From positions 35,218 through 99,217 of the forward strand of contig JAMJFZ010003734.1 in NCBI GenBank assembly GCA_026225945.1: a DNA stretch of 64,000 bases. Direction: 5' to 3'. The notes beneath the pieces are model-generated. The model was not told the origin of the DNA. It saw only the letters and a program-made list of their open reading frames with translations, and made no database searches. The first letter of the stretch is position 1; the number at the start of each line of letters is the position of its first letter. Below, piece by piece: positions 11,384-20,562 of the stretch. The position numbers and the translations under genes were made by a program. This DNA comes from Cricetomys ansorgei (taxonomy: Eukaryota > Chordata > Mammalia > Rodentia > Nesomyidae).

Positions 11384-12549
11384 TTAGTAGCAGATCAATT
11401 AAATGTGTAGTGTTGTTTACTGTATCATTCACATGGTTGCCTCATGAAACCGTTGCCTATCAGTTTTAATTATGTAATTGTGTACATTTGTAGAAATCCA
11501 GGAAATATCTCAAGGTAAGCTTCATTCTAGATGACGTAACGTTATGGTGGAAGTGAATTTAATAAGCTTATGGCTGTTGACATTAAACTTTCACTTTTTA
11601 AATAATGGCCTCTTTAAAAACTACTTGTATCTTATATAGAGCTGTGAGAGTTCTTTTCTGCAATTCTTTCATGCTCATTATTCTATTACAAGGAATTCCA
11701 AAGTTTAGAACCCTCAACAGCAGACCTTTTCTTATTGCTCCTGTTAATTTTCTTTGCTAGCTGGAGCTTATGAAATGTTTTCAGCTCAAATATATTTTAA
11801 TGCACGATACACTGACTTGTACATTGGAAAAACTGAGTGCAGGAAAGTCAGTGACTAAGGTACAGGAGTGGGATAATAGGTAACTCCTCTGCCTTTAGAA
11901 TCTTAATTATATTATTAGATTTCTACACTGGCTGTAGGGACCTCCTTCCCTTCAGAAAGCAGTTAGCAGCAAAGAGAAAACAGTGGCCACAGAAAAGAGA
12001 CAAAAGAACTTCCGGTGGATCTGAAACACATCTGATGGAAAGGCAGGGCATTGCACACTATCTAAATATTTTAGCAGTTGAACTAAATGTTTCACAGCTA
12101 GTATAAAAAGAAAAATCCAGCAACTGTTAAATGAGTTTGCCTGCCGTCACGATAATTTAAAGACCAGTATTGCTTCATAATGGAGAAATGAGGAATTTGG
12201 GCCAACAGTGTTTCTTTCAACCCTTTTCAATCAAGATGACGTGAAGCAGACCCACCACTTTCTGATTCTCTGTGTAGTTCTGCCAAAATGAGCCAGCTGT
12301 GCTGTGGATATCAAGTAGGGATTTTAGATATTGGTTCTGCACATTGGAAGCCGAGAACAGTGGAAAGGGCCTGGCCTCTGGATTCAGTTCAACCAGCTGT
12401 GTGATCATGAACAGATCACTGGACTCAGTTCAGCTCAGTGCTTCTGAGGGCTGAGCAAGAACGTCTAGTCAGAAAATCTGGAAGAAGTCTAGTAAACAGC
12501 ATGGTATGCAGAGAGTCTCACATTAGAAGTTAGAACAGCTCAGGGAAAC
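11384..12549. other. Unassigned DNA
   Basis: No confident repeat. At 12350-12420 the phrase GGGCCTGGCCTCTGGATTC followed by CCAGCTGTGTGATCATGAAC resembles a MIR core, but its surroundings do not extend the match. Confidence 0.45.
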
Positions 12550-12745
12550 TTGTGTTTTGTGTCTCCCACACAGCCTCATCATTAGCTCTACTACATTGTT
12601 AATGCAGACAAAAAACAAAAGTTTTCTAAGGCATATGTGTTTTATCTATAAAGTGAACACAAGGATAGCTCCTTAATTGGGTTACTAAAAGGAAATGAGA
12701 CAATTAAAAACACCTAAAAAGGTGACTGGTACAATGTGTCATTTA
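12550..12745 (+). mobile_element. Probable MIR SINE (ancient, tRNA-derived)
   Basis: The order CTCATCATTAGCTCTACTAC, AGTTTTCTAAGGCATATG, TTTATCTATAAAGTGAACAC, GAAATGAGACAATTAAA and AGGTGACTGGTACAATG parallels the MIR body from the B-box side to the 3' end (CTAGCTGTGTGACC, AAGTTACTTAACC, ATCTGTAAAATGGGG, AAATGAGTTAATAC, AGTGCCTGGCAC). Divergence is around 30 percent by eye, as expected for a repeat shared by all mammals. Confidence 0.48.
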
Positions 12746-15523
12746 TGTATATGCTTTTATCTCTTTAAAGAGAAATATCTTAATTTTGCCATGAGACTGT
12801 CTCCTTTTTCTTCAGTGAGGGATTGCCAAAAGAGTAGTACAAACACAGAGGAGTTGGGGTGATGGGGAAGGGAGAGAGGGAAGGAGAAAGGGCAAGTCAC
12901 TGCCTTCTAATTTTTCTGAGTCAGAAGTTTGAAATGAGTCTTACCGCAGTGACTCAAGGCCTGAGCCCAGCTGATGTGTGGTCTATTTCTTTGCCCTTTC
13001 AGATGTCAAATGTTTACTGCTCTTTGCCTGTGTCCTCCTTCCCGTATCTTCCAGAGTGTTAACACCTGCATCAGTCTCCTCACTCTTTCATTTCTGAATG
13101 TTCTGCTTCTCATTCTGATCTTTAGGGCATTCTCATTGAATTTTTCTCATGGACAATCAAGGGAGCCTTGATATCTCAAGTCCATCTCATCAGACTCTGT
13201 AATTCCATCTATAAACTTAGTTCTTCTTCATGTAAGCTGGTATATTCTGATATGTGGAGATAAGCATTTGGGCAGCATTGTAGAGCTAGTATTCTATGAG
13301 GCACATAATGAGAAAGGGCTGGGAGACTTCTTATTGAGAAAGGGTTTCTGAATTTCTCTGTGCAGAAGCATTTTAAAGATTGGAGATGAAAAACACCATT
13401 AGCCAATAGGAGAAGCCATATGATGAAGCATAGGACATGACTAGTACTGTGCCAAGCTGTAGAAATGCCTGAGGTCTGATAAAATTAGTTAGGATGCATA
13501 ATTTCTACATCCATTGAGAGGATATTGTTGACAGATGGAGAATTGGCTTTTGAGATAGGATAGCAGCATTTCATTCAGGGAAAAGAGATAATAATATGTG
13601 AGCAAAAATAAAAGCAAATGTGCATCCTGGCAACAATTGGAGTTGGAAGTACTTGGAAGAGGTTGACACATTTGGAATCCATTACAGTAGATCAGAAAGA
13701 ACAGGATCAGAAGGAAGGAACTGAAGAAATACATGTCTGCAGTGAATGAATAGGTATTATGTCTGAATTATTTTGAAACAAGACACAGAAAGGAGAAAGA
13801 AATCCAGGACCCAATGATAATTTTCATTTGTATGATCACACACCATATGGGAATAAAGGAGGAGAGCTGCATTTGGAAGTCAGAAGTGAAGAAAGTTTTA
13901 AAGAACATACTGTAGAATTAGACTAAACAAAAGAAAATTAACTAACACATAGATCCTCATGAGTCTGGTGGGTCTGGTTTATAAACACAATAATGTCCCA
14001 GTATAACTTTGGAAGCCTTTCACTGTATTCGATATACTTTGGTGAATTGCTCACCTGAATTAAGTCCATTCTCTAATACACCATTCAAAAGTTAGACATC
14101 CGTATCAGACCAATCAGTAGTACATTAAATTCATTTAATGGCCATTAGCCTAATCTGAGAAACTCACCTAAACAATTTAGCACCAAAAGTTTCTTCCAGT
14201 GAATAAGTAAAAAGTCCACTCGCAGTGAAGAAAGGCTTAAACTTTGTTATGTTCTTGACATCTCAGTTCCTGTACTTCTCTGACGTTCTAGGATTAAAGT
14301 GCAGAAAATAAAAAAGTAAGAAGTCAGCCGAATAGTTATAGCCATCGCGCTACTGACAGTAAATACTCCACGGGTGCTATCGGTATGTGTGTCTGCTCGT
14401 TCTTTTGAGTGAATATTTATAAATAAGCCACCTAGAACAAATCATCTGATTTTCTTTCATGACATCAGCATATGAGGCAAGGGGATGAGAATGGGGCCAA
14501 TGAGTCCATGGTGAAACATAATCTACTTTTGTTAGAGGCCATGTTTTAATGTGAATAGTCCAACCTAAAAAAATCATGATTCTCACCATTTGTTTTCATG
14601 AAAAAGTATGAACTTTAATCAGTGTGAAAAAGAAATATCTTTTCCATTTTTAGTTTTAAACATTATTTATGCTTGTGATACATTCCCAACCACCTATGCT
14701 ACAAAATGAAGAAAAGAAAAATAATGGAAGTGCTGTTCCCAGATAACATCTCAGATGCTCACAGGGCAAAAGCTTGACTCCTGACTGATAATCTCATCCT
14801 AACTGAAAGCTATATGAATCTTTGCAATGAAGTACATGAGGCAACTGAGCCAGTCTTATCAAAGGTTTTTTGCTTGGTAGGCCACTTAAATCCTTTACCT
14901 CTCTGATGTTACTCTAGAAGCCTCATTTAGTTTCAGATTTAATAAATATCTTTGGAAAATCAAAGACCTGAAACTGAGAAGCTGGGGAATTGCTTAGCTC
15001 ACACTATTGCAAGTGTTTGGGGAACAGCTAATGAGCTAATTTCTATTCATTTTAAATGCATGTGTGCATTATTAATTGACAAATGAATTCTCTAAAATTT
15101 TTCCTGGTTTATATCTTGATTTATCTTGTATTTAGCACTTTCTTTAATTGATCATTTAATATTTAATAACAATACACAGTAATGAAAAGATATAATGAAG
15201 TCACAATTCTAAGTTATCAAAGGAATGTTTATCTCTTGTGTTGGAATTGCTTCAAAATGTTGTATTTATAATAAACTTGGGAAGTATAATAATTACATGG
15301 TCCCACATTATTTTGAAAATGATTGACTGTATATGGAAATAAATTATTTTATTTATTGTCCACCCAAATTATAACATTATTAAAAGTAGTAACTTTTGAA
15401 TAGTAACATCAAATGAATTTTAAGATTATAAATATCAGCCTACATCAACTTTAAAATTTTTAAATTTTTTGAAAAATATGTTTTATAGATACGTAATTTC
15501 TATTGATTACAATGAAGCAGACC
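12746..15523. other. Unassigned repeat-poor DNA
   Basis: About 2.8 kb without a recognised interspersed repeat or gene. A few CpGs cluster at 14335-14400 in otherwise CpG-poor sequence. Frames stay below 82 codons and have no motifs. Confidence 0.5.
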
Positions 15524-15725
15524 TGGTGCTGGAGAGATAGGTCAGTGGTTAAAAGCATATGATTCTCTTAAAGGACCAAAGTTCAGTGTCCAGAATACAC
15601 ATTGGGCAGATCACAAACTCCTGTAACTCCAGTTATAAGTGATGTGGTTTTTAGGTGTCTCAGACTTGCATACACAGTGAATATCCAAATAACCATGGAG
15701 TAAAGAACCTGTCTCAAAAAATAAG
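15524..15725 (+). mobile_element. B2/B3-type SINE (tRNA-derived)
   Basis: The head GGTGCTGGAGAGATAGGTC then AGTGGTTAAAAGCATATGAT corresponds to the B2/B3 A-box region, and AAGTTCAGTGTCCAG to the B-box region. CTCCTGTAACTCCAGTTATA is a B2 landmark. The 3' part is diverged and ends near CTGTCTCAAAAAATAAG. The exact subfamily (B2, B3 or B3A) is unresolved. Confidence 0.75.
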
Positions 15726-15879
15726 TTTGAAAGTAATTGTAGAAATAGATTCAGGTTCAAAATTGATTTTTGTTTTTGTTTTTGCTAATCCAATCATTGT
15801 TCTTTGTTCTTGAACCCTGGAGCCTTTCTGCCTTCCTACAATCTAAAATGTTTAAGACTCTCTATAATTTAACAAACAT

Positions 15880-16455
15880 TTGAGACCCACTAATGACTGA
15901 GTCACTTTGACTAGCTCTTTCTGAACTCTAACTCTTTTGGTTCAACTCACTTTCTGTTCTGGGCTTCTTCTGCTGAGCTTTTCTGTCTATTTCCTCTTCC
16001 TGAGCTCTCACTGCTCCATCCTGCCTCTGTAACTGACTCCTTTTACTAACTCTCTGTAACTCTCTTCAACTTCAGCTTCTGTAACAGACTCTATTGTAAC
16101 TCTGTGACTGCTCCTCAACTGAGTCTTCATCTTGCTTCAACTAACTACTCAAGAGACTCTTCTTCTGACTCTACAACTGACTTTAACTCCTATGTAGCTC
16201 TCTTTTACTGAATTGAGAGCTGCCTTTTCTCATGAGGGGTGGGCATGTCTGTTTTTCTTCTAACTCTTCTTCTGATTAGTCACTTCATCTGCTATTCACT
16301 CTGACTCATCACAAACATCACTTCTTATGTGACACTAACTGCTTCTGAGTTCTGCTTCCTGTGTCTGCTTCCACAGATTCTGTTTTACTTAGGGATTAAA
16401 GGCATGAACCACCACTGCCTTCTGAATACTGGGATTAAAGGTGTGTCTACATTCC
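15880..16455 (+). repeat. Pyrimidine-rich dispersed element with GGGATTAAAGG motifs, copy 1
   Basis: A CT-rich stretch built around ACTCTCT, AACTGACTCC and TTCTGCTGAGCTTT phrases (15900-16330) passes into two GGGATTAAAGG motifs at 16392-16402 and 16431-16441, each followed by a RTG start and then by ACCACCACTGCC or TCTAC. The last portion resembles the antisense end of B1 (GGGATTAAAGGCGTGCACCACC) but occurs twice 39 bp apart, unlike a B1. A second element with the same plan lies at 39050-39515 on the same strand. It may be a rodent ERV LTR or composite SINE; I cannot name the family. Confidence 0.55.
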
Positions 16456-16552
16456 ATCCAGACCACATAGACTCTGAATGTAGACCCCTGGAATATAGAC
16501 CTTTCCTAGCTTTCATACAGGCCTATTCCTCTACAATAATAGAAAAAGACTC

Positions 16553-16700
16553 CTGATACTGGCTGCTGGTCTCCACTTGGGTGTGCATAGCCACTCACAT
16601 ATGTCACATGTGAACACATACATACACACACTCATGTATGCTCCCACACATATGTGCACACACATGCATCCATACACACATGGAAATATACATTATAAAA
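16553..16700 (+). mobile_element. Possible B4-type 3' tail fragment with CA-rich end
   Basis: GGTCTCCACTTGGGTGTGCA followed by CACATACATACACACAC and TGTGCACACACATGCATC resembles the CA-rich 3' tail of B4-type SINEs. No SINE head is seen upstream, so a decayed CA/ATGC microsatellite is the alternative. Confidence 0.4.
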
Positions 16701-17961
16701 TTAAAAATAAAGGTAAACTCTTATCATTATTCTGAGATATGTGGATTCAATTCTCAGTATGGAATTTTGCATCAAGTTGGCTATAATGTGTGTGAAGTTC
16801 TATTTTGTATAATTAAAAATGAACAAAAAACAATAAGTCAATTTTTCATGATTGTTGAGAATTCTATACACATGTATAATTAAATTTGATTCTAATTCCT
16901 TCCACATCTCTTCAACGCATCTTTCTCTCCAATTCAAGACTTTTCTTAATAATCCAGGAAGTGAGTGCTGCACAGAATGGGGGCAATTAGTGGAGCACAG
17001 GACTCTTACCTTTTGCTATAACCTCAAAAATACTGAATCGCCCTCCCCCAGGAGCTATCACTTGTCAGCAGCTCTTCAGGAAGAGGTGTGGTGTGGAGCT
17101 CATCTGTGCCAAAAATTTGGCTGCCCTGATTCTGTGCAGGTCTTGTGCATGTAATCATGGCTACTGTAAATTCATGAGTATATAGCCATGTCATGTCCAA
17201 AAGACAACATTTGATAACATTACTTCTTTTCTTACATATTAATTCTGTCTCTTCTTCAGTCATTTTCTCTGAGCTTGGGGAGGGGAAGGTTGATATAGAC
17301 ACTGCGATTAGGGATAGGTACTTGTATTCTTATTCTCAACACTTTGATCAGTTGCATATTTCTCTGTTGACTGCTTTCCACTGAATAAAGAATCATCTCT
17401 GACCAAGGTAGAGAGAAGCTTATATATCTGGCTATAACATAAATACTTAGAAGGCACTTTAACAATATAACCATTTAGCAGAGCAACAAATGAATAATAT
17501 GACCTATGACCTACTCAGTTTTGGGTATTCGACCATGATTATAATCCCAGGTATGAAGTTCCCTCTTGTGAAGCATATAACAGCCATATCTGTCTCTAAT
17601 GTACCATATTGTACATATTGCAGCATGCAAACTCCAGCTATGGGTGTTGCCATTGATGTGTTGTCTCCCTGAGCAGTCTGTATAAGAGCTTCTAGCATTA
17701 TCGAAGTTTGTCATCAGGGAGGACAGTTCCTTGTCTAATTGAGATTGTGTTCTCTCTATCAAGCAGTTAAAGTGTGTGACAACTTCATCAGTGAGAGTCA
17801 TACCACGTAGTTATGGTGAACAACAATGATGATGGCAAGCACCTACATGGCTTTGGAGAACTCTGAGATTTTCATGATGCTCATGCCTTAGAGTGTAGTT
17901 TTCATTAGCTTTAAGTCAGGGACAAAACTGTCCACTATGTAGGCTAATTCTGGTAGAATTT
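16701..17961. other. Unassigned DNA
   Basis: No confident repeat. The segment 17460-17960 has a 96-codon minus-strand frame (17511-17801) and sits directly against the 3' end of an antisense L1; I could not assign it to a family. Confidence 0.42.
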
Positions 17962-18768
17962 ACTTTTTTATTTTGAAATTAGTTTACTGACAAGTGGATT
18001 CCCATAACACTTTCTCACACATCTTTAGATTTAGTTAACCCACTCACTACATCTTCCATTTCCCCAGCCATCAACCTGCATTCCTGCTTAATTATTTAAC
18101 CTTCAGTATTCAACTGTTCCTTCATTTCATATGTGTTCTTCAGTCCTTCCCCTACTTTTTAAAGTTGAGTTATGAGCCAGTAGGCTTCTAAATAGGTTTT
18201 CGTACCCATTCCTTTGGCTCAGAACTTTGTATCATCTCTAGGTTTCTCTCATATTTCCAGGATTAGGCATGTTTAAGCTTTTCAAACTCAAGTATCCCAC
18301 CTCTTGCCTTTCATTTTACATATAATTTACTCCTTCATTATTGTAATCCTCCCAAAAAGGTCCCTCTCTAGTTTCATGGTTTCTACTTTTGTTCCATGTT
18401 AAACAGACCAAATATGAAAGAAGATAAAAAGAAAGAAAACAAAAATCTCATATACGAAAAATCAAGTGGCCTTTGCATTTCTGCACCTGTCACCACACTC
18501 AATATATTCTTCTCAGATCCATCCAGTTACCTGAAATTTTCATGATGTCATTCTTTACAGTTGATATTACTTCATTTTTCTTTTAATTCATCAGTTGATG
18601 GACATCTAAGTTGACTTAATTGGAATAGAGCATAAATTTCCATGGATGTGTTGGTATCTCTCTAGGAAGGTATAAATTTATTGGTTATATACCATGGAAT
18701 GGCCATGTGGACTTTATATTTCTAGTTTCTTGAGAAACTGCCAGGGTGATTTCCAAATTATAAGGCAG
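17962..18768 (-). mobile_element. L1 (Lx-type) 3' end, antisense, 5' truncated
   Basis: On the plus strand the piece begins with a T-rich lead (tail of an antisense L1). It then shows 3'-UTR landmarks such as GCTCAGAACTTTGTATCATC, CATATTTCCAGGATTAGGCA and CTAGTTTCATGGTTTCTAC. Next come landmarks from the end of ORF2: TCAGATCCATCCAGTTACCT, GTTGATGGACATCTAAGTTG, ATATACCATGGAATGGCC and GAGAAACTGCCAGGGTGATT. The L1 match stops near 18768, the truncation point. The frame is riddled with stops; this is a dead copy. Confidence 0.85.
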
Positions 18769-18984
18769 TATGTTTAAAGATGCTGTTTTATTTTTCCCTT
18801 GTTTAAAAGTAGAAGATTGTGAAAGAGTTGCTGTGTATTTAAAGTGCTATATTCGGTTCCTTTTATTAGTAATTTGAGTTTCATAGAGTGTATCTCTATA
18901 ACACCCTCTTTGCATTTCTCCTTGTTCCACCCTCCCACCCTTGTGTCCTCAAAAAAGAAAGAAAAAAGAACACACTCTCACACA

Positions 18985-18986
18985 CA

Positions 18987-19034
<48 letters not shown>

Positions 19035-19166
19035 GAAAGGAAGAAAGAAAGAGAAAGAAGAAAGAAAGAAAGGACAGAAAGAAAGAAAGAGAAAGAAGAA
19101 AGAAAGAAAGAGAAAGAAGAAAGAAAGAAAGAAGAAAAAGAAAGAAAGAAAGAAGGAAAGAAAGGA

Positions 19167-19242
<76 letters not shown>

Positions 19243-19361
19243 AAAAGGAAGGAAGGAAGAAAGAAAAAGGAAGGAATGAAGGAAGGAAAGAAGGAAGGAA
19301 GGAAGGAAGGAAGGAAGGAAGGAAGGAAGGAAGGAAGGAAGGAAGGAAGAAAGAAAGGAAA
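18985..19361. repeat. (GAAA)n / (GGAA)n polypurine microsatellite
   Basis: A purine-only tract of about 377 bp on the plus strand. It begins as GAAA units interrupted by GAGAAAGAAG blocks, has a nearly pure GAAA core at about 19165-19243, and ends as GGAA units (about 19291-19349). A short CACACTCTCACACACA lead precedes it. Lys/Arg/Glu-rich or Phe/Ser/Leu-rich frames on either strand are repeat artefacts. Mirror-symmetric polypurine tracts of this length can form triplex structures. Confidence 0.97.
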
Positions 19362-19519
19362 TTAAGTCAAGCTTGTGTGGCTGGAGCATGGATAGCTGGT
19401 TTTACCATAGTCTTTGAAGGCAGAAGGCTCCTCTGATTATGAGCTTTGACCTGGCTTGTACTACCTTGAGATGAGGCTTGATGGTGTTTGACCTGAAGTT
19501 GGGCTGCATCACTCAAACC
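19362..19519. other. Spacer between microsatellite and minisatellite
   Basis: About 160 bp of ordinary sequence, more GC-rich than the surroundings, with phrases such as CTTGTGTGGCTGGAGCATGG that I cannot assign to a family. Confidence 0.5.
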
Positions 19520-20562
19520 CAGACACGGAGCAGGCTCCTGGTATCTTGCAAACAATGGGCCATTCCAGAGGGTTCCTAACATCCCACAGGGGCCAGGGTC
19601 AGGGGCCAGGCACCTGGGGAACCCAGGGGCACCAGACATCCTGCAATCACCAGGATATCCCTCAGGAGTCCAGGCATAACACAGGCACCAGGACATCCCC
19701 CAGGATCCAGGGAATCCTGCAGACTTTCAGGTATTACCCAGGCACTGGGTTAACCCACAGATACTCAGCCATTGCACAAGCACCCAGACATCCTGCAGGC
19801 ACATGGTCACCACATGGATATCACACTAGCACCCAGATATCACACAGGGACCAGGTCATCTGTCTGCCACGTGGGTCTCATACAGAGACCAAGGCCTCCC
19901 ACAAGTACTTGGACTTCCCACAAGCACTCGTATATTCTGCAAGTACCAGGGCCCCCCACAGGTGCCAGGATGCCCTGAGGGCACCAAGGCATCCCACAGG
20001 TACCACAACTTCCTGCAGGCTCCAGGGAGTCCTGCAGACTCCTGGGTACCATGTAGGCATGAGGACAGCCCTCAGGCACCCAAACATCTTACTGGCTCCT
20101 GGATATCCTGAAGGCACCAGGACCTCTTGCAGGCACACAGACATCACACTGGTGCCAGGGCCTCCTACAGACAGCAGGACCTCCAGTGGGCACAAGGGCA
20201 TCCCATAGGAGCCAGAATCTCCCACAAGCACCAGGACTTTCTCCAGGTACAGGACATCTCCTAGACTTCCAGGAATCCCACCTGGGTATCACACAGACTC
20301 TGGGCCAACCCACAGATACCCAGCTATCCCACAGGAACCCAGATATCCTGCAGGCACATGGACAGCACATGGACAGCACACAAGCACCTGGATATCACAC
20401 AGGCACCTGTTCATCTGACAGTCACATAGGCCTCCCACGGGGACTAAGGCCTCCCACAGGAACCTGGAGTTCTCTCAAATACCCCTACATCTTTCAGGCA
20501 CCAAGGAACCTCTTGGGCACCAGGAATCTCTGTGGGCACCAGGACCTCTGCAAATACCAGGT
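19520..20562. repeat. GC-rich minisatellite, 19-bp monomer with 555-bp higher-order repeat
   Basis: Around 1.04 kb of tandem, variable 18-20-bp monomers of the general form ACATCCYRCAGGCACCAGG (for example ATATCCTGAAGGCACCAGG and ACATCACACTGGTGCCAGG). A higher level is superimposed: AACCCACAGATACTCAGC at 19752 pairs with AACCCACAGATACCCAGC at 20307, the ACATGG motif at 19801 pairs with 20356, and AAGGCCTCCCACA at 19891 pairs with 20446, all offset by 555 bp. Long open frames of 117 to 220 codons cross the array on both strands because the monomer rarely forms a stop. Since 19 is not a multiple of 3, their products repeat every 19 residues. I see no promoter, splice or codon evidence that they are expressed. 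Confidence 0.93.

Noticed and set aside
10826..11432. Six overlapping frames of 168 to 193 codons on both strands
   Set aside because: They translate a CA/CAGA microsatellite into Val-Cys or Thr-His strings; no real gene.
12350..12420. Second MIR-like core upstream of the MIR at 12550
   Set aside because: A short CCAGCTGTGTGATC match without flanking agreement.
17511..17801. 96-codon minus-strand frame beside an antisense L1
   Set aside because: Considered as a retroviral or L1-derived remnant; I could not match it to any family and the frame is short.
18844..19436. Lys/Arg/Glu-rich and Phe/Ser/Leu-rich frames up to 182 codons
   Set aside because: Products of the GAAA/GGAA tract in all phases, not coding sequence.
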